Positions 45,910 through 58,319 of a DNA stretch of 64,000 nucleotides are shown in pieces. The notes under the pieces are model-generated. The model ran no database searches. It was not told the DNA's origin and saw only the letters and a list, made by a program, of their open reading frames with translations. How positions within the stretch are numbered: position 1 is the stretch's first letter; each line of letters begins with the position of its first letter. Position numbers and translations under genes: made by a program. Source of the DNA: Nymphaea colorata (lineage: Eukaryota; Streptophyta; Magnoliopsida; Nymphaeales; Nymphaeaceae); the NCBI RefSeq assembly GCF_008831285.2, contig NC_045143.1, positions 837,003 through 901,002 on the forward strand, written 5' to 3'.

Positions 45910-48900
45910 CAAGGAACCAATTGCAATTCACGCAACAAAATCTCCGAAGCCCCTAAATTCGTGAAATGTGGTAAAAAAGAATGAGATCTCTTGGATAAAC
46001 ATTAAAAGCAGAGTTAACTTCACCGTGTAGAGATTTAAGAAAAATGGATTGAAAAAAACGCGGGGGAGAGTCGGACGGGACACGTGGGTGGCAGCTCTGT
46101 TTAGCATGGGCGTTTATTCGGTTCTTATATAACTGAATCAAAATCCGATCCGAACGAGGTTCAAATAATTTAGCTTCTTACCGGATCCGTCAAGAAATAA
46201 CAGTATTACTACCATATCATATTCATGAAACACTTTTTACAAAGTTTTAAGAATCTTTCCTATTTTTTAGGGCAGATTCATGGGATAGTGACAACTATGT
46301 AACTATTATCAAACAACTCCTAACACTTTGTTACTTACTGTTTTATGAACATGAATGAATACTTTGATAGCATCGGGTTTGAGATGCTCATGATTTAAGA
46401 ACTGTGGATTTAAGATCAGACCCTCATTCATAATCTTTGATACAAACTTTTCTCAATGCAAGAGGTAAAATAAACATCAGTAAATTTTAGGTCAGACCTA
46501 AGATACTTAGTTTAATGAACCATAGGTTTTACCATGAATCATCTGTCACATCAAGAAGAACATATCTAGTAGTCAAATGAATCTGTTATAATTCATATGG
46601 TAAAAAACTATTCTGATTGCCAAACAGCCTCTTAAAAAATGTTATTTACCCTAGGGATGCATAAAAAACTCACTGGCCAGTTTAGATCTTGAAACTGACG
46701 TGGATTGGTCTTATTACGGCAGGTAGAGCCACAAAACCCACCAAATTTTCCGTCGTTTCATTTGGTGCATATAATAGGAAAAGGTAACATCTTGACAGAA
46801 AAAGTTCAGGTTTGAATGTGGCGCTTTCGGAACATCGCTTAACCTGTCGTTTTCACATTTTTAAAAGGAATAAATTTTTTTGAAAAGAACTTATTTGCAG
46901 AGACACCAAGCTCGTTACTACTTTTTTATTTCATGTTTTTAGAATAATTAGAAAAGCCCGTGAGAATTTTGATTTCTATGTACTGCATTGAATGAAAACC
47001 GACTACATTCACTCTCTCGAAAATGAAAATGGCTTACAAATTACAAAACTATTAAAAATCTTGAATCCGACCTCAGTTAGTCAGATTCAGCAAAAGAAAA
47101 AGGAATCCAGGCAGTTAAAGTATTTCTAAATAGATCTGCTGGATGCTGCGGATTCAGACAGTAAAAGTACGAGTGAAATCAAATCCAGAAGTAGAAAAAC
47201 TGAGATCTCAAGTCCGTATATCATCTGTTTGCATCCTTATACATGCGTCTTTGTTCCTGCGTGGATCTTGGTCGACCAGTTTCTTAGATTATCACAAGCT
47301 TTGGTAACTCAAAGAATCTTTTTTCATGGCGAAACATCAAATCCTACACCCAGCATGACAGTGTTCGCAGCTTTGGACCTCAGGAGCACGCGGTGGTTTC
47401 AGTTACCACGACTCTCGAGCAGTGGAGCCAGCCCAGATCTAATGTAGGCACCACATAAATTTTTTTTCAGTCACCGCAGTAGCCAACATCAGCCTCTCCC
47501 ATGGATCTCCACCGTTGGGACTGTGGAAACTGACGAATTCGCTTCTGGAAATTCTCCCATGATTACTGTTCCGACATCCTGCTCCCTTTTCCCAACCGTC
47601 AGCCTGATTCTAAGAATTAAGCTTCGATCTACAACCATCAATGGGGGCCACTTGTTGATTGAACCCCAACTTCCTAAACAGAGAAACTGCAAATTTGGGG
47701 TGTTTGTGTGAGATAATGGCGACGAACAACCATCAGAGGTGGGCAGTTTGTTACTAGTGGTATCCCAGTGGCTCTGTGCCGGGGCTGTGGGGAGAGGTGG
47801 TAGTTGGCTTGCGCGAGATCGGGAGACGGGCTAGACCGGCCACTTGAACTACCAGCCGACTGGGCCATTCAACGAAACAGGCCAGCCTGCAGCCTACCGG
47901 TAACATGTTGGTGGGAATGGTGAAATATGTGGGCCGCTTTGATTGCTTTAAGCCGAAGATGGTGTTTTAATGGCTGAAAAAATTAAACGTTTCTGGAAAA
48001 AATCGTCGAGCATGGCAAGAAGAAAGATACAGGAAAATTTTGCTTGCTTTTTTTCTTTTTTTCACTCCATTACAATATGGAAAGGGTGAAAATTTTATAA
48101 ACGCATATTTTTGGGGTTGACGTACAAACAGGTAAAATTTCAGTAGTCCAGTGGCCAAAAGAATAACGTTAAGCCGGAAGTTCTTGCAAACGAAAAAAAT
48201 AAAAGAAAAGTAGTCCGTACCTTTTAGAGAACAGACCCTTTATTCGAACAGGGGTGAAATTTTACTAAAAGCTTTATCCATGCGTGACTTAACAGGTGAA
48301 ATCTTGCTGAAGACATGCGGATTTTTAAATCCGAATTCAACCTTTGGTAAAAGATCTGACCATTTTCAGTCAACATGAGAAAAAAGAAGAAGAAAAGATT
48401 ACGAATATTTGCCAACCAAAAAAGATTTGAATCCAATCTATCCGTCCGCTTGGCCCCTCCTCTCCAATATGATCTAGATCTATCACTTGTTACGAGAACA
48501 AAATTTCAACTTTTGCAGACATAATCACGACCACAGCAAGTAGAAACAAAGAGCAAATCAAGAACAAAGAGCGGAGGTTATACATAAATCTAAAGCATAA
48601 AATTTGGGCTCCGTGGAGTTTAAAATCTAGCACATTCACACAGATCACTTTTCTCCTAGGCTCCACATCATCTCCAAAAGAAAAAGAAGAGAAGCACAAC
48701 TACAAGGACACGAATTATTACATTTCTAAACAGCAGACGACAATGACCCAACGCCCCTTTGACCTCAAGGGGAGGATGGAACCTCAATACAGAAAACTTT
48801 TACCTGCTTACCTTCTAAATTATATTCCACACCAAATATAATAATTTATTTCCATAATCAGTGCTCCTCATGCAAATCTAGGGAAGGTGTCTACAACCCA

Positions 48901-49700
48901 AGTGGAAGTCCTTACGGTGGATAGTGAAACTATACTTCTGAGATAAACTGCAAAGTCTCAATGGTTGTCATCCAAACCTATGTTGCAGAGTAGTATATCC
49001 AGACATCAGTAGGCAGCCCAAAAAGCCACCGAAATAATCAGCTGAAGCAGACTGATATCATATTTGAGGAATGGAAAAGGATAGCCCTCTTTTCCAGGTA
49101 AGCTGGAGAAAATCTGACATGTAAGCAAAACTGCTGAAACCTCTAAGATGGCATAGAACCAGAAAACCAGTTATTCACATTCGGCCCCCAAGGACAATCT
49201 ACTAATAAACTGAAAATTCATGGACAAACAATCCCAAAAAGAAAAAAAATCAAATATCAGCAAGAACTTGCAGAGATCACATTGGTCATGAAACCCAACA
49301 TCTAAAGAGAGCCTATACTCCTTGCACTGTTGCACAATTACATCAGCCTCCAGAAACTATGTCATTCAACAATTACAATACAGGAATAACTAGCACAGGA
49401 AAGACAAAATGGACAAATACCTTCAATGCGATCACTCATTGATTTCATAAGAAGGGTCTCCTTTCTTTTTGCTCCCTAGCATGCCTTGATCAGTAAGCTG
49501 TCATGTGAAGGGACAGCTCCACCGATCGTGCAGCTCTCTGCCATTTCCCACCACACCACTTTCAGAAGGCGGCCCAGCCAGCAAAGAATGTGGAGGGACT
49601 TGGACTATGCTCCATACTCAAGCAAAAGAAAGCAAAAGAGAACTCAAGCTTAACTAGTCTGATCCAGAACTCAACCGTCCACTAATAGCCTTAATACGTC
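45910..49700. other. Intergenic between UXS and ALY
   Basis: No gene is recognised in 3.8 kb. A G-box core CACGTGG lies near 46081, about 220 bases upstream of the UXS TATA box. Open frames at 47229-47447, 47523-47711 and 47674-47868 have no domain. The block 47,340-47,900 is GC-richer than its surroundings and may be a repeat. The last part before 49879 probably includes the 3' untranslated region of the ALY gene. Confidence 0.45.
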
Positions 49701-49878
49701 TTAGAACTTAGAAGCAACAGAATGAACGGCAATAACAAATCTCAAGCCTCATTATCCAGTAACAAGAACTCCAGCCTCCCCCAACTAGAAACTGTAGCAT
49801 GATGGTAAAGATACACTCGATATTTAGATGAGTATCTTCAAGCAAGCTGCAATGCATCGGAGCTAGGTTATAGACGTT

Positions 49879-52800
49879 TCAATTTGTCTGCATTGCCTCT
49901 GAGTGATATTTATCCAATTCTGCATCAAGTTCTTCTGCAGATACATGTTCACCACGTCCTCTTCCCCTTCCCCTTCCTCGCCCTCTACCCAGTCCACGAC
50001 CACTGCCACCTCCTCCTCCTCTAGGACGAGCAGCAGCAGCTTCTCTTCCTTGGCTGCTGTTAGAACACAAGCAGAAAGGGATTTAGTGCAAGACCGAAAT
50101 CCATTTGACAGAGAAATAAAAGAAGCTCAAATGTGCTTATTAACAAATTGAAGTAACCAAGTCAAAGGACAATATACAATTTAAGAAGTTGTTGTGTGTC
50201 GGAATGAGAAATATACTATAGGTAACTGCACAGCTATGCAACTAAATGGTCAACATACAGCTGAAAAAAAAAACCGTGTTATTCCTAAAATCTTTACAAG
50301 ATATCACAGTAGATCCACAGCCTATGTCAAGTTAAGGTGCTCTTCCACGTATGGTAGATATTCACGTCGCATGGCTTCCTTCCCAAAGTTTCTGGTCTCA
50401 ATTTCACAACATGTTTTATCATTAAATCACGTACTCAATCATATCATCGAAGGCCCATTTCCCTGAGAACATAAGGCAATGCCTTTTCCTATTAAGACAA
50501 AGACAAGGGGTACAAGTATTTTCTTCAGAAACATAGTAGTAGCAAATTCATCATGATAATCTTGAATATTTTCCCTCCTAAAGGTAAATTCTGCTTTTCC
50601 CAGCCAAATCACCACAATTTGGTTCTGGTGCTTTTACAACCAAAATATTTTGCTTACTTCCCATTTTTTCTGCCATCATGAATATGGTCTGCCATGACTA
50701 GACTTCACTCCAAAATGACACATCTTCAAGATTAGGCAAGATTACAAAGAACAATTGTTCCAACCTTTATTCATTTTGGGATGGGCATTGCTCACTAGAG
50801 ATTATCATTCTTGTTTCTGATCTTTTTCATTACAGATCCATACTTAATCATTTGTTTATGTGGAAGTGATAGAAAACAGCTTTTAGGTGTTTATTTGCTT
50901 CCTAAACAGTGAACAAGGGTGTGGGATTGTGCCAGATGTGGCTCATCAGTTGCACAAGTCTTGAATGTGATTCTATGAACTCTCTCATTAATTGTTACGC
51001 TTCTGCAAAACTGGAATTCTCCTCCTCTGTTCTATCAGGTAAAATGAGGACCAGTAACCCTCAATAAATCTTATAAGTAGTCGTCCGCTGTCAAAGACAC
51101 CAGTAAATGGGAAGAAAGAAGGCAGATATAGGCTGCTAAGAAGGCTGTACCTCCTGGGAATACCATTGGGATTTCCCAACAAGCCATTTGTAACTTGTGG
51201 TATTGAAGCAGGAGTTGACATATTGGTTCCAATTATCTCAATTTTCATTGGCTTTCCATCAAGCTGCACATTGTTGTAGCGTTTAACAGCTGCTATAGCA
51301 TCTGATCTTCTTGAAAATACCACTTCGGCAGTACCCTGAAAATATGCACAACTCCTGCCATTATCAAAAGGACAAAAAACAGCAGTGATATAAAAATTGT
51401 ACACACATACCTTTGACCTGCCACTTCTGTCATAGTGGACAGAGAATCGCTTCAAATCACCCACTTCTGAGAAAAGCTCCTGTTACATTTACTACAAGTT
51501 AGAGATCCTAATGTCATTAGCTAAACACCGTTCTCTGCAATAATTAAAAGGATAAGCTTCATTTCTCCAATAACTTGTTTGTGACAATGAGAAATCTGCC
51601 ACATACAAGATCCATTCAAGCACTGCCTGAAAATCCTGGAAAGCCTTTCCAGGTTAACATATGCAATGTCAAGATTTTCAGCATTTTTTGGGTCCAACTG
51701 AAAATCCAAAACTTTTGCTTCTGGATTAACCTAGCAAAAACAAATATCCAGACGATCGAACTTCCACTAAGAGTGGGAGAAAGGATTAACTTAGCCAAAA
51801 AGAATTGACACATCTGGAAGGAAATTTTTGAAAGCAGCACACAAGAATGACCTTATCTTTATCTCATTCTCCATTTATGAGGTTTTACATATTTATTATT
51901 ATTTTTTTTTTTAGTAATCAAGTTTGAAAAGAGAAGCATTTAGGTTCAAACATAAACCCATCAACTAAGATCAAATAACTTAATCACTCATATATTGAAT
52001 TCAAATTAATCCAATCCCTTCTAAATTGTAACTCATCAACATGCTTCCAATGCTTTTTGTGAAAAAGGGATCAATACCACATCCATTAAACTTAACGGGT
52101 CCTTCAGTAACTTTACATAGGCAATCACAAAATTTTGCATAGGTTGTGTCAAGCAGTGGTTAAAGGTCTAGAGGTGAATATTTAGGTATCTCTTCATGAA
52201 TGATTACTTAAGAAACTAAGATAATTGGACAGGCAAGGGTAATGCAAGACTAGATAACATCATGCCAGAAAGAGAAAATTGACTATGCATAAGTTGATGG
52301 TAAAATGATCCAACATGCCAGCGTAGCACATGTGTCAACATGGCCAGACATGGATGCAGGACACAACAAACTCCTATTTTTTTTCCTATGTACTTGGGTT
52401 TTTTTTTTATTCAGCAATTTGTAATTTACGAATATAAATAGTGCACATATGTGTTGGTGTGCTTAAAATCGAACATAGATATGGTCATTTCGCCACATCC
52501 ATGATTTTCTCAAAATGCTTTGAACTACTTTTGCACCCATGTGACATAGATGCAACCCCAAGTTGCAACAAGCTGGCTTCAGTTCATGCATCCAGACCAT
52601 GTTTTGTTAGGGACTTAGGGGTGTTCAACAAGTGGACCCAACTTAGGCTCAACTCGAACTCACTCAGTAAAGCTAGACTCATTTGTTCAAACTTAAATTA
52701 AAACTTCAAGTTTGTAAACAAGTTGAGTTCGAGATACACAAACTCGACTTCAATAAACTTGAGTACGTGTAACTTCAATGTTTCAGATATGGATCTTACA

Positions 52801-55800
52801 TCCATACATCATCAAATTATCAAAATCACTTATGCAACTTCAGGCTTTGTTGCCTCTTTCATTCTCTCCTACTTGACTCATCTCCCTCTCCCTGTTGACT
52901 TGAAGAGGGCACTCGCCAGCAACCAAGGTCATCACACGACCAGCATACTCTGGCTATTGGGTTCCAACATCCTTTATTGTCTCCTAACTGCCCATGGCCC
53001 ACCGGCGTCCTTGCAGCAAAGCAAACCAACATTCTCAGTCCTCCCATGTGCTTTCCCTGACCACCGGCAATCTGCAACCTCTGGCCAGCTGTCACCAAAT
53101 TTTCCAGTAACTCTTTGTTCTCTTTCCTTTTTATTTTATCCTTTTCATGCACTCCACATGCCAACTGCCCATCTTCGAGGGGAGAAATTAAGCTTTGTGT
53201 TATTTACACGGGCTTAGGCAATTTCTTTGAGGGAAAGGGTTTTCCATTTTTTTTCTTTCCTTCCTGAGATTTTTGCTCTACCCATGCTTCCATGTTTTAT
53301 AAATTTTAAGGTAAAATTTGTGGTATTTCCGTGTGCAATTCATAATGGATTACAGAACTCCCAATGTACATGCATTTCATTTTCCATTCACTCAATTCCC
53401 TTTTTATATTTTTACATCAAGCATGCATGTGTGGAATAGTAAAATAAACCAAGGTCAAGATAGCTCAAGCATGACAATCAGCTGCTTATTGTAACAATCT
53501 AACGTAGGTTGATGTTCATAGCTTTCAAGTTTTTGCTTAACTGTGTTTCAACATACAATGGATCTAAGTAACAAATTAACCTTAAGAAGTTTTTCTGAAT
53601 GAGGAATTGTACTACTATGTTGAACTAGGGCTGGTCCGATTCTCAGGCAGCATATTATAAATTATAATGCCGGCTAGTGTTGCACCTTTCCTTTCATAAC
53701 AACCATTATGCGGTTAATGCACAAATTAGCCAGATCCACCTCAAGCACCGGGATGTTGTCCACAACAATTTATAGTTGGCAATAGTTAGAATCATAGTCA
53801 TAGAAAACTTATTTTTTTTCGAAAAAAACGAGAAACAAAAACGCGATAAATTAATTGGCAGTTTAAAAAAAAAAACGTGTTCTTTTGAAAAAAATGTTAA
53901 AAACGAAAAAAAAACACGTTTTTAACGTGTTCTTTTCGCTTTTTTTTTCAGTTTTTTCATTTTTTTCAATGTCAAACAGTTTTTTTTTTTCTATTTTTTA
54001 TTTGTTGCAAATCTACTTATCTTTTCATGTTTGTGTTATTAGTTTTCCACTTATTTTATTTTTCCCCCATTTTTAGTTTTTAAAAAAAGTTAAAAATTTA
54101 CCGTATTTTTCCTATTTTTTCAAGTTCGCCGTATCATACTCGAAAAAAACCTCGCCGTTTAAAACTCTGTTGTGACTATGGAACTTCGAATCCAACTTGT
54201 TCAAAGCCTACTGAAAATAAGGATGTCTCTCACAAAGCACATTGTAGTGCAAAGAGGAAAAAGACAAAAATTATTTATTTAGAATGATTTTAAATAAGTA
54301 ACCGTGGCTGGTGTGAAAAAGAACAAATGAAAATGTTGCAAAACAACATTTGTAATAAGTGCAGGAGAAAGTACATTCACAATGCGAAGACACAAGTGCC
54401 TTGCACACCCTAATGAGAAGAAACAACAAGTTTTGAGTTTTGGCACTAGTGAAACTTCAGGGCTTATAAAAGATATGATATTTTAAGAGTGCCCAACTTG
54501 ACATGTTGACAATAAAAGAGAATTTAGCAAAAAAGATAACATATTATGAATATACATTTAGTATGGTGAAACATTAACGGTTTAGATTTTTGCTTATTTT
54601 AAACCCCCAAGTTCGGATCCATTTGAATGGTAACTATGAAAAGGGATATCATGAAGTTCTATGAAACGAAAAAGAAGAAGTTGAAAGTACAATAGGTTCG
54701 ACAATAAATTAGTGTACATTAAATCAACTAATTGATTATATATCTATGACAACTCACTTCATTGTTTGTGTATGGACACTTCAAAAACATATCATCAATT
54801 CTAGTGAAGTGAAACTGCTTTATAGTGGGAAAAATTTAGCAAATATTGCTAAAAATCTTATAGAATCGGAAATATGATAATGCTTCTTCCAATGATGTCC
54901 TTGTAAGAACTTTAAAAGAAAATGCGGAGAAGAGTAGTGTGAGTTTATATCATGATGGTAGGTTTTTTCATGTCTGTTGTTATGTGTATATTTTCAATTT
55001 GATGGTGCAAAATGATTATCTGCTATTAGACATGAAATCAGTAAAGTTAAAAAGACAATCAAATATTTCAAATGCTCAACATACCAATAATGAATGCTCA
55101 TTTCCCTCATATATCAAAAAGTTTGTGTGTTCAGTTTGTCAAACAAACTCAATGGTTATTTCGAACTAATGTATCAAATATCACAACCGTTCCAACTTTC
55201 AGATATGGATTTTTCTTCATTCTAGTCACATTTGCTTCCACCTGTGACCCTACCAATGTGGAATTGAGAAAGAAATGAAAAGCTTACCAACACAGATCTA
55301 TTCATTACAATTTTGAAGGGCCCTGTGGTGGCACTCTTGCCTGTAGCTTGCCTTTATAAGTCATATTATTGTAGTTGTTGGCTTCCTTTTAGAACACTAA
55401 CGAAGATGAATCAATTGAGTTTATTCCTTTGAAATAATTCAAGTTAAATTAAGAAAGTCATGGACCTCGGTATCAGCATCATGTCTTCACTTTTTTGAAA
55501 CATTAACTCGTGTAGTTTATGCTCTTCCATGTTCAATGTAATTATAACTTTTTAAATATTGTAACTTGTGTTCCCACCCCCTCCCATCATGCAATTTTTC
55601 AGAACTTCAAAAACCACGTGTTAAGCTTGATAGGAAGGCATATGCAGATGCTGGTCAAAGCAAATTTGTATTTCTTCATGATGATAAGTTTAACCAATTG
55701 AAGACAAGCTACATGGTAATTATTTGACCTTTGCTTAAACGAGTCAAGCTTGAGCTCCAACACGATCTATCAAGTTGAGTTCAAGATCAGCTTGACTCGT

Positions 55801-58312
55801 GTACAACCCTATCTGCTCTCTGACCTATGCTCATTCAAAACAAAGAAGTTCATGAAGAAAGCAATTCAAGTAGACATTACAAAGTAAAGGATCATAAGAT
55901 CCCACTTTCTCTAATTCTTTAGGTTCCAACCATATAAAACCTAAATCTTCCATACTATATCTAGCAAAACATCTTCGCAAACAAGTGGACTGTCCAACAT
56001 CAAGAAAGTAAAGTTTCACCGAGTTACATCTAATAACACCCCTTTATAATAAAAATGAATTTTTTTTTTTGCTACAACAAAAAACAATGAAATCTTGATG
56101 ATGAGCATTTGTATTTGATTGCTTCTTCAATGTAACTGATTTTATCTCTAATAGCAAATAAGCTATCTTGCACCATCAAATTTAAAATGTGTGCATAATA
56201 ACACAAGCCAAACACTGACCATCAAATTTAAAATGTGTGCATAATAACACAAGCCACACACTCACCACTCTATTGTAAAGTCACACTACTTTCTACACAT
56301 TTTCCTTTAAAGTTCTTACAAGGACATTGCTGAAAGAAATATTATCAACTCTATTGGACAAAATTTTCTTCTTTACTTCTCATTATGTAATGAGTTAGGC
56401 AATTATATTTACTAAAATTTTCCCATTATGAAGAGGTTCCATTTCACTAAAATTGATATTATGGTTTTAGGGTTCACGCATGACCAACAAAGTGAACTGT
56501 CTATAAGTATACCCAATCAAACTGTTATTGTATCGCCTCCACCTTGACACAATCCGTGTTTAAAAACACCATTTGAACAATTAAGATCAGAGGCTGAGGG
56601 GGTGCGCCCCACACAAAGTAAAGGCGTCGTAAGCCCTCACTCGTCTACACACACACAAAAAAAAAAAAATCAAAAAATAAGGCAAAATTAATTCACAATT
56701 CATTGCAATGATCACACAATTCAAGCAAAATGTTTTATACGCCCATACATGATCTATTTTCATTAAAGATAAAACACTGGTCAAAATAAACAAAGTTAAC
56801 ATTGTGGAAGTTTGTAAATGGAAACATTGACCAAGAATTGATCAGATTTGGATTTGAACCACACTCAAACCATGAACTACCCAATATGCAATCAGTGTCG
56901 TACAATTGCCTTCCTAAGATGGGCACATCAGCTACATCACCCAAATTAGGTACCAACATGACTTACTTCTTAGCAAGCAAGCTATCCAATATAATCTTGG
57001 AGCAATTAACGCACATGTCAGGAAAAGTGTTGAACAGACTTCCAGCATGAAAACAAATATCAATTTCTACTACCACCTTCACCATCTAGCCCCTTCAGAT
57101 TCAATTAATATATAGTCTGGACCAAGTTAGGCTCCAAAGAGCTACAGAAGTAAGGTTGCACAGTTATTATGGAACTACTAGTCAGTCTAGTCTAGAAATG
57201 GTTAAACAAAGATAGTGTCGCACATGCCAAGTTACCTCAATTCTGCACAGAAACCTATCTGAGATACTGTAAATACAATGGCGGCACTTCATGGTCAGAA
57301 AGTACAGAAAGTATTTATTTCAAATGAGAAACTAGTCCAATCCTATGTGCAACTGCCAAATACCATGACAAACACAAGGAAGGAACCCAAATTGTCCCAT
57401 TGGTCTAGATAGGAGTGTGATAACAATTTTTGAAAAACATCCACGCAGATCAAATAATCCACAAACGCGCCAAAAACTTTTGAAGAGGCTACTCAAGGAA
57501 CCAAAACCTTAAAACTTTTGAAGATAGCTACTCCAGACATGGGCATATTATTTAATTATTTTCAATCATACACTTAAAAGGAAAAAGTACTTCAAGTTTG
57601 ATCAGATTGCTACGCTGCTAAAGACAGGAACTGAAACAAATAAACTAATAAATCAAGCAATAAACTGTGTCTTGCATGTTTTCATAAAGTGGAATGCAGT
57701 ATTTCGTGCAATACACGTAGAGACGACAAAAAGAGTAGAGATATCCAAACAAAAGGTGAATTGACATAGAATGAAGTACAAAGAATCTAACCTTTATATC
57801 TTCATTGGAAACGCCGTAATCTAAATTCGAAATGTAAAGCTTCGTCCCCGTTTCGATCGATCGGGCCACCAGGCCTGGGTACGCTGCCGGTGCTGCCTGA
57901 TCCATATACATGTCATGCTGCCACGCCGTTTCAGGGGCCGCCTGCACCGTTTGCCCGCCCAAACAAACCCACACACAGAAAAAGAACAGAAAAGACGATG
58001 TGAGAACAACCCATCAACGTAGCCCTAGAAAAACAATTATATCAAGAAACAAACAACGGAAATCGGCAGCAACACTAGAACAGAACAAGAACTAGAAGAA
58101 GAAGAAGAAGAAGAAGAAGAAGCGCATGGGAAGTCCGTAACCTTGACCGAATAAGGGAGCGACCGATTCGCGGCGCGGTTTTGAAGACGGCGGGCGGGAC
58201 CAGGACCACCTCCTCCGCGGCCCCTTCCCCTCGAATTACTTCCGCCGCCACCGCCGGACTTCTTGTTGGTCTTGATAAGGTCATCAAGAGACATGTCCAA
58301 GGCACTGGACAT
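49879..58312 (-). CDS. ALY: ALY/THO4 mRNA-export adaptor (RRM protein)
   Basis: Five coding exons (58142-58312, 57792-57941, 51411-51479, 51151-51335, 49879-50056) give 250 residues. The N-terminal SALDMSLDDLIKTNKK (residues 3-18) and the C-terminal AEELDAELDKYHSEA are the UAP56-binding motifs of ALY/REF proteins. Between them are an Arg/Gly-rich region, one RRM (about residues 89-170) with RNP2 LYISNL and RNP1-like GTAEVVF, and a second RGG-rich tail. ALY proteins join the THO/TREX complex in the nucleus, bind spliced mRNA and hand it to the export receptor. Length and order fit plant ALY proteins. Intron 2 is 6.3 kb and holds decayed hAT copies. The last intron has two in-frame acceptors three bases apart, so 249 or 250 residues are possible. 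Confidence 0.94.
53797..54181. repeat. A/T homopolymer-rich nested repeat
   Basis: The block is dominated by A and T runs and contains GTTAAAAACG facing CGTTTTTAAC, plus ACGTGTTCTTTT repeated in direct orientation. The two borders carry ATAGTCA-type words in opposite sense. It is probably a miniature element inserted into the older hAT sequence, but its ends are not certain. Confidence 0.4.
54320..55110 (+). pseudogene. hAT transposase pseudogene (zf-BED type)
   Basis: Collinear fragments of a plant hAT transposase are spread over several frames with stops. In order: KKQQVLSFGTS (54418-54455, the junction after the BED finger), ENLAKKITYYEYTFSMV (54519-54569), MKRDIMKFYETKKKKL (about 54637-54684), THFIVCVWTLQKHIIN (54752-54799), and DNASSNDVLVRTLKE with HDGRFFHVCCYVYIFNLMVQ (54877-55014). 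A frameshift then leads to LSAIRHEISKVKKTIKY (from about 55018). The DNASSND and FNLMVQ blocks are family hallmarks around the catalytic region. The 3' third, including the dimerisation domain, is not recognisable. It cannot encode an active enzyme. Confidence 0.85.
56085..56480 (-). pseudogene. Second hAT transposase fragment, inverted
   Basis: Read on the minus strand, this repeats the central part of the 54.9 kb fragment: SNVLVRTLKEN (near 56,300-56,335), then HILNLMVQDSLFAIRDKISYIEEAIKY (about 56,195-56,110). A 45-base tandem duplication (56172-56261) has doubled the block coding for HILNL. It is inverted relative to the 54.3-55.1 kb copy and about 1 kb from it, so it is either a second insertion or an inverted duplication. 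Confidence 0.75.
56172..56261. repeat. 45-bp tandem duplication
   Basis: Two adjacent copies of a unit starting CCATCAAATTTAAAATGTG lie inside the inverted hAT fragment. Confidence 0.9.
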
Positions 58313-58319
58313 CTTCGCC

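Larger units (their letters stand above)
52617..55811 (+). mobile_element. Possible decayed hAT element in ALY intron 2
   Basis: The left text TAGGGGTGTTCAACAAGT (from about 52617) and the complement of the right text, TAGGGTTGTACACGAGTC (ending about 55811), look like related inverted ends of the TAGGGGTGT type seen in hAT families. hAT transposase remnants lie between them. No matching 8-bp flanking duplication was found, so the ends could instead belong to two separate smaller elements. The interval also contains an AT-rich nested insert near 53,797-54,180. Confidence 0.45.

Noticed and set aside
52723-53217. 164-residue open frame on the plus strand
   Set aside because: It lies inside the long second ALY intron, in repeat-derived DNA, has no recognisable domain and biased composition, and is crossed by an equally long antisense frame.
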